A model generated the notes under the pieces. The model worked only from the letters and a program-made list of their open reading frames with translations. It had not been told where the DNA came from and made no database searches. Of a stretch of DNA of 64,000 nucleotides, positions 16,319 through 24,388 are shown in pieces. Source of the DNA: Nocardioides sp. REDSEA-S33_B3. Its GTDB lineage: Bacteria; Actinomycetota; Actinomycetes; Propionibacteriales; Nocardioidaceae. The stretch spans positions 1 through 64,000 of the forward strand of contig LUPK01000001.1 of NCBI GenBank assembly GCA_001627335.1, given 5' to 3'. Numbering within the stretch: position 1 is the stretch's first letter; every line of letters begins with the position of its first letter. The position numbers and the translations under genes were made by a program.

Positions 16319-17473
16319 GTGAGGTGCGGCTACTTCGAGGCGGGCGTGTGCCGGTCGTGCACCCAGCTCCCCGTCCCGTACGCCGAGCAGCTGGTCGCCA
16401 AGGAGGCAGCCACCCGCGCGGCGCTGGCCGACGTGCCCGTGGACCCGACCGCCCCCGGGTGGGAGGACGCGGCGGCCAGCCGCGAGGAGGGGTTCCGGAA
16501 CAAGGCCAAGATGGTCGTCGGGGGCACCGTCGAGGAGCCCACGCTCGGCATCCTCGACCCCCGCGGACACGGCGTGGACCTGCGCCACTGCGGCCTGCAC
16601 GAGCCCGGCCTCCACGCGGCGCTGCCGGTGCTGGCCGACCACGTGCGGCGCGCGCGGCTGACGCCGTACGACGTACCGGGCAGGAGGGGCGAGCTGAAGC
16701 ACCTGCTGGTGACGATCTCGCCGGACGGCGGGCTGATGGTGCGCTGGGTGCTGCGCTCGACCGAGGCGCTGCCGCGGCTGCGCAAGCACCTGCCGTGGCT
16801 GCTCGATCAGCTGCCGGTGTCGGTGGCCTCGGCCAACATCCAGCCCGAGCACAAGGCGGTGCTCGAGGGGCCGGAGGAGGTGCTGCTCACCGAGCAGGCG
16901 ACCCTGCCGATGCGCCTCGACGTCCCCGGGCACCCGGTGGTGCTGCAGCTGCGGCCGCAGTCGTTCTTCCAGACCAACACCGCGGTGGCGACCGAGCTCT
17001 ACGCCACCGCTCGCCGCTGGGTGGGCGACCTCGAGCCGCGTCGGGTGTGGGACCTCTACAGCGGCGTCGGCGGCTTCGCGCTGCACCTCGCCGCCGGGCT
17101 CGAGGCCCAGCGCCTCGTCACCGGCGTCGAGATCAGCGAGGAGGCGGTGGTGGGTGCGCGCCGGGCCGCCCGGCTGGCCGACCTGCGCGCCGACTTCGTC
17201 GCCGGCGACGCCGTCGCCTGGGCCACGACCACCGACGAGCCGCGCCCCGACCTGCTCGTGGTCAACCCGCCGCGACGCGGCCTGGGCGCCGACCTCGCCG
17301 GCTGGGTCGAGGCCTCCGGCGTGCCCGCGGTCCTCTACTCCAGTTGCCATAGCGGCTCGCTGGCCCGCGACCTGGCCGCGATGCCGTCGTACTCGCTGCA
17401 GCGCGGTCGGGTGCTCGACATGTTCCCCCAGACCACCCACCACGAGGTGCTGGTGCTCCTGACGCGTGGGTAG
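16319..17473 (+). CDS. rlmC: RlmC/RumA-type 23S rRNA (uracil-C5) methyltransferase
   Basis: A 384-aa SAM-dependent methyltransferase that makes 5-methyluridine in 23S rRNA. The N-terminus carries the cysteines of the [4Fe-4S] site (C-G-Y-F-E-A-G-V-C-R-S-C and later C-G-L-H). The C-terminal domain has the SAM motif D-L-Y-S-G-V-G-G-F, the N-P-P-R-R-G motif and the catalytic nucleophile Cys343 in Y-S-S-C-H-S. No TRAM domain precedes it, which fits RlmC more than RlmD. Start chosen at GTG 16319 because homologues open with M-R-C-x-Y-F; GTG 16313 is an alternative. Confidence 0.88.
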   Translation: MRCGYFEAGVCRSCTQLPVPYAEQLVAKEAATRAALADVPVDPTAPGWEDAAASREEGFRNKAKMVVGGTVEEPTLGILDPRGHGVDLRHCGLHEPGLHAALPVLADHVRRARLTPYDVPGRRGELKHLLVTISPDGGLMVRWVLRSTEALPRLRKHLPWLLDQLPVSVASANIQPEHKAVLEGPEEVLLTEQATLPMRLDVPGHPVVLQLRPQSFFQTNTAVATELYATARRWVGDLEPRRVWDLYSGVGGFALHLAAGLEAQRLVTGVEISEEAVVGARRAARLADLRADFVAGDAVAWATTTDEPRPDLLVVNPPRRGLGADLAGWVEASGVPAVLYSSCHSGSLARDLAAMPSYSLQRGRVLDMFPQTTHHEVLVLLTRG

Positions 17474-17483
17474 CGTCGCGGGC

Positions 17484-18473
17484 ATGGACCAGCGCACCCT
17501 CGGACGCACCCACCGCACCGTCTCGGCCATCGGCCTCGGCACCTGGCAGCTCGGCGCCGACTGGGGCGAGGTCAGCGAGGAGCAGGCGCTCGACGTGCTG
17601 GCCGCCGCGGTCGACGCCGGCGTCACGCTGCTCGACACCGCCGACGTCTACGGCGACGGCCGCAGCGAGCAGCTGATCGGGCGCTTCCTGCGCGACCACG
17701 ACGGACTGACCGTCGCCACCAAGATGGGCCGCCGCGTCGCCCAGGTCCCTGAGAACTACCATCTAGACCACTTCCGCGAGTGGACCGACCGCTCGCGCCG
17801 CAACCTCGGCGTCGAGGTCCTCGACCTCGTCCAGCTGCACTGCCCGCCCACAGCGACGATCACCGACGACGCCACCTGGGACGCCCTCGACACCCTCGTC
17901 GAGGACGGCGCGATCGCCGCCTACGGCGTCTCGGTCGAGACCTGCGACCAGGCCCTCGCCGCCATCGCGAGGCCCGGCTGCGCCAGCGTGCAGATCATCC
18001 TCAACGCCTTCCGCCTCAAGCCGCTCGACGAGGTGCTGCCGGCCGCGCGCGAGGCCGGCGTCGGCATCCTCGCGCGGGTGCCGCTGGCCTCGGGGCTGCT
18101 GTCGGGGAAGTACGACGAGTCCACCACCTTCGCCGAGGACGACCACCGCCACTACAACCGAGACGGCAGCGCGTTCGACGTCGGCGAGACCTTCGCCGGC
18201 GTCGACTACGAGACCGGCGTCGCGGCGGCCCGCGAGTTCACGGCGCTGGTGCGCGAGCACGGCCCGGAGGGCGCCACGCCCGCCCAGGTCGCGCTCGCCT
18301 GGTGCGCCCAGCAGGACGGTGTCAGCACCGTCATCCCCGGCGCCCGCAGCGCCGACCAGGCCCGCGCCAACGCCGCTGCCGGGGAGCTCCCCGCGCTCTC
18401 GTCGGCCCTGCTCGACGGGGTCCGCGCGCTCTACGACTCCCGGCTGCGTGAGCAGGTCCACAACCGCTGGTGA
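17484..18473 (+). CDS. Aldo/keto reductase
   Basis: A 329-aa NADPH-dependent oxidoreductase of the aldo/keto reductase superfamily (TIM barrel). The catalytic tetrad is visible: Asp and Tyr in L-D-T-A-D-V-Y-G-D-G, Lys in V-A-T-K-M-G-R-R and His in L-V-Q-L-H-C. The nucleotide-binding C-terminus has T-V-I-P-G-A-R-S-A-D-Q-A-R-A-N. It starts 11 nt after the methyltransferase stop, so the two are probably co-transcribed. Substrate unknown. Confidence 0.92.
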   Translation: MDQRTLGRTHRTVSAIGLGTWQLGADWGEVSEEQALDVLAAAVDAGVTLLDTADVYGDGRSEQLIGRFLRDHDGLTVATKMGRRVAQVPENYHLDHFREWTDRSRRNLGVEVLDLVQLHCPPTATITDDATWDALDTLVEDGAIAAYGVSVETCDQALAAIARPGCASVQIILNAFRLKPLDEVLPAAREAGVGILARVPLASGLLSGKYDESTTFAEDDHRHYNRDGSAFDVGETFAGVDYETGVAAAREFTALVREHGPEGATPAQVALAWCAQQDGVSTVIPGARSADQARANAAAGELPALSSALLDGVRALYDSRLREQVHNRW

Positions 18474-18526
18474 AGGTCGCGTGACCGCTGTCGCGCACGC
18501 CGTCGACGCGTCGTAGTCTCGGGCCC

Positions 18527-18976
18527 GTGGCCGAGGACTACTGCGAGCACTGCGACCTGCCGCTGTCGACCTGCGTGCACGGCAACCCGCCGGCACCGGA
18601 GCCGGTGAAGGCGCCGCCGAAGGCCTCGCCCGTGACCCGCAAGCGGGTCGCCAGCCCGCGGGCCGCCAAGGAGTCGACCGCGACCGTGCGGACGGCCCCG
18701 CGCCGGCGTACCGACAAGGCGGAGTTCAAGCCCGTCATCGTCCAGGTGCTGCAGGAGCACGGCGGCGAGCGCGAGGCCGACCTGGTGCTCGCCGAGCTGG
18801 AGGAGCGGTTGGCCGACGTGCTGAAGCCCGGCGACCACGAGACCGGCCCCACCGGCGAGGTCCGGTGGCGCACTGCCGCCCGCTGGGCGCGCAAGGAGCT
18901 CGCCGACGACGGGCTGCTGCTGGCGCCCCAGCCCGGTGTCTGGGCGCTGACCGACGAGGGCATGACCTCGCTCTGA
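18527..18976 (+). CDS. Hypothetical protein, Zn-ribbon-like N-terminus and winged-helix C-terminus
   Basis: A 149-aa protein. The first 20 residues contain C-E-H-C-D-L-P-L-S-T-C-V-H, a likely zinc knuckle. A basic, disordered linker follows, and then about 85 residues with helices and a final strand pair (R-W-R-T-A-A-R-W-A-R-K-E-L, G-V-W-A-L-T-D-E-G) that look like the winged-helix domain at the N-terminus of Mrr-type proteins. It probably binds DNA or RNA, function unknown. GTG 18527 start. Confidence 0.65.
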   Translation: MAEDYCEHCDLPLSTCVHGNPPAPEPVKAPPKASPVTRKRVASPRAAKESTATVRTAPRRRTDKAEFKPVIVQVLQEHGGEREADLVLAELEERLADVLKPGDHETGPTGEVRWRTAARWARKELADDGLLLAPQPGVWALTDEGMTSL

Positions 18977-18989
18977 CGCGTGCGCGATC

Positions 18990-19053
18990 GACCTCTCGGC
19001 CGTGCGTGAGTGACGTCTCGGCCGTGCGTGAGTGACCTCTCGGCGGTCAGCAG
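18990..19053. repeat. 22-bp tandem repeat, about 2.6 copies
   Basis: Units at 18990-19011 and 19012-19033 differ in one base; a partial third copy runs to the stop of the next gene. Each unit contains CTCGGCCGTGCGTGAGTGA with minor change. It lies between two convergent genes (stops at 18976 and 19047). No spacer/repeat structure, so not CRISPR. Confidence 0.75.
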
Positions 19054-19673
19054 TCGACCGCGATCTCGGCGCCGAGCCGCGCACCCTCGCGCAGGGGGAG
19101 GGCGTCGCCGGACCAGAACATCCCGGGGTCGTAGTAGTTGGTCGGCAGGTCCGGGGGGAGCAGCCCCATCGCGGTGTACGTCGCCGCGACGACCTCCGCG
19201 CAGTAGGTCAGCTCCGCGGGCGCCTGGCGTCGCACCCGGCCCCGCGCCCAGCGCCCGACGAGCTTGGCGGTGCTGGGGAACGGCGTCCCGTCGAGCCGCG
19301 CCACGGTGGACAGCACGGCGTCCTCCATCCCCGCGGTGATGCCGTCGGCGCCCGCGTCGAGCTGGCGGAACCACGCCTGCTGGTCGTAGCGGTCGTGCCA
19401 CTGCCGGACCGCGTCGCGCAGGTCGTGCAGCTGGACGCCGCGCTGGTGCTGGCCGGTCCACACGTCGACGAGTCCCTTGCCGAGCTCGGCGTGCCACATC
19501 AGCGGCGGCAGGTCGTCGAGGACGATGGCCATGCCGACGTGGTTGACCGGGGCGTTGGTGAGGACCCGGATAGCGTGGTCGGCGGTCGAGCGGCCGCGGA
19601 AGAGCCACAGGTCGCCGGTGCGGGTCAGGTCCACGGCCCGGTCCAGGGAGATCCGGCTGCGTCGGTCGGACAT
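19047..19673 (-). CDS. NlpC/P60-like (YiiX/YebB-type) cysteine hydrolase
   Basis: A 208-aa soluble protein. Features are T-G-D-L-W-L-F-R-G near the start, N-H-V-G-M-A-I-V with the presumed catalytic His, and T-Y-C-A-E-V-V-A-A-T-Y with the presumed catalytic Cys in the C-terminal third. This His-before-Cys order is that of the permuted papain-like YiiX/YebB family, thought to act on lipids or amide bonds. ATG 19673. No signal peptide. Divergent from the small membrane protein at 19691. Confidence 0.65.
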   Translation of the reverse strand: MSDRRSRISLDRAVDLTRTGDLWLFRGRSTADHAIRVLTNAPVNHVGMAIVLDDLPPLMWHAELGKGLVDVWTGQHQRGVQLHDLRDAVRQWHDRYDQQAWFRQLDAGADGITAGMEDAVLSTVARLDGTPFPSTAKLVGRWARGRVRRQAPAELTYCAEVVAATYTAMGLLPPDLPTNYYDPGMFWSGDALPLREGARLGAEIAVDC

Positions 19674-19690
19674 GAGAGGAAGTGTGGTCC

Positions 19691-19927
19691 ATGGCGGACG
19701 GCGGTGCGGGGAGGTCGTGGCTGCGCGCGGGTCTGACTTCGGGGCGGGTGTGGAAGGTGCTCGGCGTCGCCGGAGTCGCGGGGGTCGCCGCGACCGGGGT
19801 CGTCGTCGCGCGCGACCACCGTCGGCGTACCCGGATGTCGCCGGACGAGGTCCGTGACCGGCTCCACCAGCGCTACGCCGCCACCCGCGAGGAGGCGCCC
19901 GGCGACGCTGTCGGTGGCGACGCCTAG
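19691..19927 (+). CDS. Small single-pass membrane protein
   Basis: A 78-aa hypothetical protein: a basic N-terminus, one hydrophobic helix (V-L-G-V-A-G-V-A-G-V-A-A-T-G-V-V-V-A) and a charged C-terminal tail beginning R-D-H-R-R-R-T-R-M. It lies between divergent and tandem neighbours, and its stop is 10 nt before the SprT-like gene, so it may be co-transcribed with it. Function unknown. Confidence 0.6.
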   Translation: MADGGAGRSWLRAGLTSGRVWKVLGVAGVAGVAATGVVVARDHRRRTRMSPDEVRDRLHQRYAATREEAPGDAVGGDA

Positions 19928-19937
19928 CCTCCCCGGC

Positions 19938-20606
19938 ATGGACCTCGCCGCCGCGCACGACCTCGCCACCGGGCTGCTGGCCGAGCACGGCCTGACCGAC
20001 TGGCGCGTGGAGTACGACGCAGCCAAGCGTCGCGCGGGCGTGTGCCGCTTCTCCACCCGCACCATCGGGCTGAGCGCGCCGCTCACGGTCCTGCACGACG
20101 AGGCGATGGTGCGCGACACCGTCCTGCACGAGATCGCCCACGCGCTGGTCGGCCCCTCGCACGGGCACGACGCGACCTGGGCGCGCACCGCCCGCGCCAT
20201 CGGCTGCTCGGCGGAGCGCTGCGTCCCGGCCGACGCTCCCCGCGTGGCCGCCCCCTGGCTCGGCGTCTGCCCCGCCGGGCACACCGTCGACCGGCACCGG
20301 CGCCCCGAGCGCGTCCTGGTCTGCCGGCGCTGCAGCGGCAGCACCTTCGACCTGCGCCACGTCCTCACCTGGACCCACCACGGCCGTCCCGCGGCGCACC
20401 ACCCCAACTACGTCGCCGAGCTCGCCGCGCTGCGCGACGGGCGTCGTGTCACGCGGCTCGAGGTCGGCTCGCAGGCCCGCATCACCGTGCCGGGGGACTA
20501 CGACCGTGCCGTCGGCACCGTCCTCAAGCGCGGCCGCACCTGCTACCACCTGCGCGTGGGCAGGCTGGTCCTGCGCGTCCCGTTCCCCGGCGTCGAGCCG
20601 GCCTGA
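19938..20606 (+). CDS. SprT-like zinc metalloprotease domain protein
   Basis: A 222-aa protein with a SprT-like domain. The zinc motif is H-E-I-A-H at residues 64-68, with the third ligand His77 in H-G-H-D-A-T-W. A zinc ribbon follows (G-V-C-P-A-G-H, then V-C-R-R-C-S-G), and the C-terminal ~60 residues are a small beta domain. Eukaryotic SPRTN relatives degrade DNA-protein crosslinks; bacterial members are mostly uncharacterised. Start ATG 19938. Confidence 0.82.
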   Translation: MDLAAAHDLATGLLAEHGLTDWRVEYDAAKRRAGVCRFSTRTIGLSAPLTVLHDEAMVRDTVLHEIAHALVGPSHGHDATWARTARAIGCSAERCVPADAPRVAAPWLGVCPAGHTVDRHRRPERVLVCRRCSGSTFDLRHVLTWTHHGRPAAHHPNYVAELAALRDGRRVTRLEVGSQARITVPGDYDRAVGTVLKRGRTCYHLRVGRLVLRVPFPGVEPA

Positions 20607-20640
20607 GTCCCTGTCCGAGTCCCTGTCCGAGTCCCTGTCC
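20605..20640. repeat. Three tandem copies of a 12-bp unit
   Basis: GAGTCCCTGTCC repeated three times exactly, beginning inside the stop codon of the SprT-like gene. It fills the gap before the convergent DUF1501 gene, so copy number change would not affect coding. Confidence 0.8.
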
Positions 20641-20652
20641 GAGCGCCGGGGC

Positions 20653-21933
20653 TCAGACCCCGGTCATCGCGCCCACGCGCTCGGGGCTGAACTGCGGGAA
20701 CACCGTGGCGGTCGAGACCGTGGTCCGGGTCCGCACGACCTCGCTGAGCACCGAGCGGTAGTCCGTGGTCACGGTGAGGTCGGCGTCGTGGCTGTCACCC
20801 AGCCCGGCCCAGGTGCCGCGGTAGCCGCCCTTGACGCCAGCACCGAACAGGAACATCACGTTGCCCCAGCCGTGGTCGAGCCCGTAGTTGTTGTTCTCCA
20901 CGACCCGGCGCCCGAACTCCGACACCGTCACCAGGGTGACCCGGTCCGCGGCCGGGCCGAGGTCCTCGAAGAACGCCGCGACCGAGCGGGCGAAGTCGTC
21001 GGCGTTGCGCTGCATCCGACCCCACTCCACGGTGCCGAGGTCGGAGTGCATGTCCCAGTCGCCCTGGTCGACGGTGATCACGGAGGCGCCGATGTCGCCA
21101 CGGATGGTCCGCGAGACCGCCGAGAGCGCCTTGCCGAGGTCGCTCTTGGGGAAGTTGTCCGAGCGCTGCTGCTGGGCCTGGGCGGGACCGATCTCATCCA
21201 CGGCCGCCATCGCCGAGCGCAGGGCGGGGGCCAGCGGGCTGCGCGAGCGCTGCCACATCTTGCCCAGCGAGCGGAGCCGGTCGTCGGTGGGGTCCCACTG
21301 GTCGTCGCCGGCGACGCCGACCTCGTCGAGACGGTCGAAGCCCATCCACGGCTGCGGGCCGTACAACGACGGCGGGGCGGAACCGATGGCGACCGCCTGC
21401 AGCGGCGAGGTCCCGGGCATGTCGCCGATGAGGCGGTTGAGCCAGCCCACGCGCTCGGAGGAGCCGGGGGTGGCGTCCTCGACGGCCTCCATGGCTGCGA
21501 AGTGCGAGCGGTTCGGCACGGCCAGGCCGGTGGCGTGCACCGCGCCCATCCTGCCCTGCTGCCACAGCGGCAGCAGCGGGGAGAGGGACGGGTGCAGGCC
21601 GAAGAAGTCGTCCTTGGCCACGAGCCGGTCGGCAGGGACGGCGATCCGCGGGCGCGCGCGGTAGTAGACCGGGTCGCCGTGCGGCACGACCAGGGACAGG
21701 CCGTCGGCGGCGCCGCGCATCGAGAGCACCACGAGGACGTTCGAGGCGCCCGACGCCGCGGCCGGTGCGCTGGGGCCGACGGTGACGACGGCCGAGCCCA
21801 CCGTCATGGTGGCGCCGGCCAGGCCGAGGCCGCGCAGGAAGCCGCGCCGGCTCAGGTCGGCGCCGCGGAGCTCCGGGCACGAGCAGTCGCCGGAGCCGGG
21901 AGCCGAGGCGCGGGGCAGGGGAGAGGTGGTCAC
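20653..21933 (-). CDS. DUF1501 protein, Tat-exported
   Basis: A 426-aa exported protein of the DUF1501 family (sulfatase/alkaline phosphatase-like fold). The N-terminus has a twin-arginine signal (S-R-R-G-F-L-R-G-L-G-L-A-G-A followed by a hydrophobic stretch to A-A-A-S-G), so it is folded before export. Family motifs include V-L-S-M-R-G-A-A-D-G-L and T-V-S-E-F-G-R-R-V-x-E-N. It follows the DUF1800 gene after 4 nt; the two families almost always occur together in bacteria. The joint function is unknown. Confidence 0.9.
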   Translation of the reverse strand: MTTSPLPRASAPGSGDCSCPELRGADLSRRGFLRGLGLAGATMTVGSAVVTVGPSAPAAASGASNVLVVLSMRGAADGLSLVVPHGDPVYYRARPRIAVPADRLVAKDDFFGLHPSLSPLLPLWQQGRMGAVHATGLAVPNRSHFAAMEAVEDATPGSSERVGWLNRLIGDMPGTSPLQAVAIGSAPPSLYGPQPWMGFDRLDEVGVAGDDQWDPTDDRLRSLGKMWQRSRSPLAPALRSAMAAVDEIGPAQAQQQRSDNFPKSDLGKALSAVSRTIRGDIGASVITVDQGDWDMHSDLGTVEWGRMQRNADDFARSVAAFFEDLGPAADRVTLVTVSEFGRRVVENNNYGLDHGWGNVMFLFGAGVKGGYRGTWAGLGDSHDADLTVTTDYRSVLSEVVRTRTTVSTATVFPQFSPERVGAMTGV

Positions 21934-21937
21934 GAGC

Positions 21938-23407
21938 TCACCGTCCGTAGTGCAGCGGGTTGTCGAGGAAGGAGCCGAGCAGCCGGTTGAAGTGCCAGCG
22001 CATCAGCGGGTGGTCGGCGGTGATCTCCTCGGTGGGCTCGACGCCGACCGCGGTGCTCGCGGCCTTGAGGATGCCGCGGGTCGAGGGTCGACCGAGGATG
22101 CGTCGGCTCAGGTGGTCCACCAGCGGGGCGAAGCGCATCGGCAGCTCCGGCACCCAGTCGGTCGGCTGCAGGTAGTCGACGCCGGTCTTGGGCCACCAGC
22201 CGCCGGCCAGGGACCAGTGGATGTCCATCGACGCCAGCGCCCGTGCGGGCGTCGCCCAGGCCTGGTTGTCCAGCGGCTGACCGTCGGGGCGCGGCCAGGT
22301 CATCGGGGCCAACCCGATCACCGTGGACTGCCACAGCATCGCGTTGGCGGCGTCCTCGCGGCGCTGCGGCCTGCGCACGGTTGCGCCGAGGGCGCGGTAC
22401 GTCGCGACCAGGTCCTCGGAGGGGTCGCGCAGCTTCACGCCCCGCGAGCCCTTGAACTCCACCGAGCGCACGAGCTCGCGCAGCACCGGGACGATCGCGG
22501 TGTCGTGCTGCAGGTAGGTGCGGGCCAGCCGGTCGACCAGGGCCTGCGGCGGGTCGTCGCGGACGAACTTCACCGCCAGCTTGCGCGCCAGGCGCTGGGC
22601 GGTCTGCGGGTGGTGGGCCAGGTGCACCAGGTAGCGGCGCACGAGGTCCCGGCCGTCGGCCGCGCGGTTGGCGTCGGCGAAGTCGCCCACCGCGACCGGT
22701 CCGGTCCAGTGGTCCTCCGGCTCGTACGTCGCGGCCCAGGTGCGCCACACGTCGACCCGGTAGCCGGTGAGGATGCGGGCCGAGGCCTTCACGTCGTCCT
22801 CGGTGTAGTGCCCGACGCCGACGGTGTGGAGCTCGAGGAGCTCGCGGCCGAGGTTCTCGTTCGGGGCCTTCTTGGTCGAGACCGCCTGGTCGAGGAAGAG
22901 CAGCATGCTCGGGTGCGTGATCGCCTCGACCAGCATCTCGTCGAAGCGGCCCAGCGCGTGGCGGCGGATGACGTCGCCGTACGACGCCCGCCAGACGCCC
23001 TGCTTGTCGCCGTTGACCGGCACGTGCAGGTGGGCCTCGAAGAACTCCGTCATCCGCTCCAGCACCTGGTGCGGGGAGGTCATCCGGCGCACCATCAGCC
23101 GGCAGGAGTAGTCCGACATGACCTCCCAGACCGCGCGCACCTCGTCCTGCTGCCGCTTCCACAGCGTCGCCGCGTCCCGGTGGAGGTCCGGCCACCAGTC
23201 GCCGATCGCAGCGTCCGCGTCCGCCGTGGCGAGCTGCTGCTCGAACCACGCGAGACCGCCGCCGGCCGACTGGACCTCGCGGACCAGCTCGGGGGTGGTG
23301 CCGTAGCTGAACCGGCTGACCATGTGGCGGTCCGCGGCGCCCAGGACGGGGGTCTGGGCGTACCGGACGGGCCGGAACTTCTTCTTCTGCTTCTTGCGTC
23401 GACGCAC
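21938..23407 (-). CDS. DUF1800 protein
   Basis: A 489-aa DUF1800 family protein. Typical motifs are H-M-V-S-R-F-S-Y-G-T-T-P near the start, E-N-L-G-R-E-L-L-E-L-H-T-V-G-V in the middle, and W-P-R-P-D-G-Q-P-L-D-N-Q-A-W toward the end. The first residues are a lysine/arginine run (M-R-R-R-K-K-Q-K-K-K) rather than a clear signal peptide. First gene of the DUF1800-DUF1501 operon, preceded by about 250 nt of structured leader. Probably acts with DUF1501 at the cell surface. Confidence 0.9.
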   Translation of the reverse strand: MRRRKKQKKKFRPVRYAQTPVLGAADRHMVSRFSYGTTPELVREVQSAGGGLAWFEQQLATADADAAIGDWWPDLHRDAATLWKRQQDEVRAVWEVMSDYSCRLMVRRMTSPHQVLERMTEFFEAHLHVPVNGDKQGVWRASYGDVIRRHALGRFDEMLVEAITHPSMLLFLDQAVSTKKAPNENLGRELLELHTVGVGHYTEDDVKASARILTGYRVDVWRTWAATYEPEDHWTGPVAVGDFADANRAADGRDLVRRYLVHLAHHPQTAQRLARKLAVKFVRDDPPQALVDRLARTYLQHDTAIVPVLRELVRSVEFKGSRGVKLRDPSEDLVATYRALGATVRRPQRREDAANAMLWQSTVIGLAPMTWPRPDGQPLDNQAWATPARALASMDIHWSLAGGWWPKTGVDYLQPTDWVPELPMRFAPLVDHLSRRILGRPSTRGILKAASTAVGVEPTEEITADHPLMRWHFNRLLGSFLDNPLHYGR

Positions 23408-23461
23408 AGTGGCTCCGCGGCGGGGGTCCGAGGGTGGGGGAACTCGCAGGAGTGCCCAGGT

Positions 23462-23519
23462 GCTGATCCAGCTGGTGTAGCTGCCGATCCGGGAGGATCG
23501 GTCGGGCCTGGGGGGAGGC
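23462..23519 (-). promoter_or_regulatory. Two consecutive hairpins between leader and DUF1800 start
   Basis: On the minus strand GGGCCT..AGGCCC and then CCGATCC..GGATCGG form 6-bp and 7-bp stems with loops of about 4-6 nt. They sit between the leader above and GTG 23407, where a riboswitch expression platform would be. No U-tract follows, so attenuation would have to be Rho-dependent or translational. Confidence 0.35.
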
Positions 23520-23690
23520 CCGGTTGCTGCTGGCGTGGAGTCCCGGGCGACGGAAAGCGTCCGGGAACCCCCCTGATCGTCTGCAGTGGCAGGAGCCTGA
23601 GGGGTCGAACCGGGTTTCCTTTACACACCCGGCCAGGTTCGGTCCCCTCGGTCGAGCGGGCATGGCCCGAACGGACTAGGGGCGGCCCTC
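23500..23690 (-). ncRNA. Structured 5' leader, possible cobalamin riboswitch
   Basis: Upstream of DUF1800, the minus strand holds in order: AAAGGAAACCCGGTTCGA, then CTCCTGCCACTGCAG, then GTCGCCCGGGACTCCACGCC. These resemble three conserved blocks of cobalamin riboswitches (GGGAA..CCGGTG.GA, CCCGC.ACTG, and the B12 box). A rival fold is the strong hairpin 23599-23649, in which GAGGGG, CGAACC and GGGT pair with their complements. Limits are approximate. Similarity is by eye and the blocks are imperfect. Confidence 0.35.
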
Positions 23691-23785
23691 CGCACGACCC
23701 CCCGCGTGGTGCCTGGCGCCCGTGTCGGGCGGTGGCTAGCGTCGCGTGGGACAAGCCCCCCTCAGCGACGACCTCCGGAGGTCCC

Positions 23786-24310
23786 GTGTCCGACCAGTAC
23801 CCCCCGCCACCGCCCAGCGAGCCCACCGGACCGGCCGGCTCCGCGCCGCCGCCCCCGCCGGCCCCGCAGTGGGGTGACACGACCGGCGCGCAGCCGACCC
23901 CGGCGTACGCCGCGGCCCCGCCGGCGCCCGCCGGTCAGATGGGTGCCGGCCCGATCGGTCAGGTGCGCAGCACCGGCGTGGCGTTCCTGCTGTTCATCGT
24001 CACCTTCGGGATCTACGGCTGGTACTACTGGTACAAGGTCCACGAGGAGATGAAGCAGCACTCCGGCCAGGGCATCGGCGGCGCGGTCGCGCTCATCCTG
24101 GCGATCTTCGTGAGCATCGTGATGCCCTACCTCACCTCCGCCGAGGTGGGCGGACTCTACAAGCGCCGTGGGCAGAAGGAGCCGGTCAGCGGCGTCACGG
24201 GGCTGTGGTACTTCCCCGGCATGTTCATCCTCGTCGGCCCGATCATCTGGTTCGTCAAGACCAACGGCGCGCTCAACGACTACTGGAAGTCGCTCGGCGC
24301 CCAGGGCTGA
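23786..24310 (+). CDS. DUF4234 membrane protein with proline-rich N-terminus
   Basis: A 174-aa protein. The first ~60 residues are a disordered Pro/Ala-rich tail (P-P-P-P-P-S-E-P, A-P-P-P-P-P-A-P-Q-W-G). Then comes DUF4234 with three to four membrane helices and the pattern F-G-I-Y-G-W-Y-Y-W-Y-K-V-H-E-E-M and N-G-A-L-N-D-Y-W. Such Pro-rich/DUF4234 proteins are common in actinomycetes and of unknown function. GTG 23786 follows GGAGGTCCC. Confidence 0.85.
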   Translation: MSDQYPPPPPSEPTGPAGSAPPPPPAPQWGDTTGAQPTPAYAAAPPAPAGQMGAGPIGQVRSTGVAFLLFIVTFGIYGWYYWYKVHEEMKQHSGQGIGGAVALILAIFVSIVMPYLTSAEVGGLYKRRGQKEPVSGVTGLWYFPGMFILVGPIIWFVKTNGALNDYWKSLGAQG

Positions 24311-24325
24311 GGCACAGGGTCCCGA

Positions 24326-24388
24326 GGCTCGCTGCGCTCGCACCTCGACCACCGATGGTCGAGGTGCGAGGAGCGTCAGCGACGAGCC
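24326..24388. terminator. Large inverted repeat between convergent genes
   Basis: A central 11-bp arm, CACCTCGACCA, pairs with TGGTCGAGGTG across CCGA. Pairing continues outward with mismatches from GGCTCG at 24326 to CGAGCC at 24388. It lies between the DUF4234 stop (24310) and the EthD stop (24376), so it probably ends transcription in both directions and includes the last EthD codons. Confidence 0.65.

Larger units (their letters stand above)
23408..23785. other. 378-nt gene-free divergent intergenic region
   Basis: It separates the divergent DUF1800 and DUF4234 genes. The DUF1800 side is the structured leader already listed. The part next to DUF4234 (about 23700-23785) should hold its promoter; GGAGG at 23776-23780 is its ribosome binding site. 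No small ORF in it looks convincing. Confidence 0.6.

Noticed and set aside
18990-19053. CRISPR array
   Set aside because: The repeats touch each other with no unique spacers and no cas genes are near; the same holds for 20605-20640.
23462-23650. Cyclic di-AMP (ydaO) riboswitch in the DUF1800 leader
   Set aside because: GGCAGCTA near the end recalls the ydaO CAGCTAA block, but the GGGGTGAATC block is missing. The cobalamin-like blocks fit better.
21782-23785. Long plus-strand open frame opposite DUF1501/DUF1800 running into the DUF4234 gene
   Set aside because: The opposite strand has full family motifs; only the last 174 codons, from GTG 23786, form a real protein.
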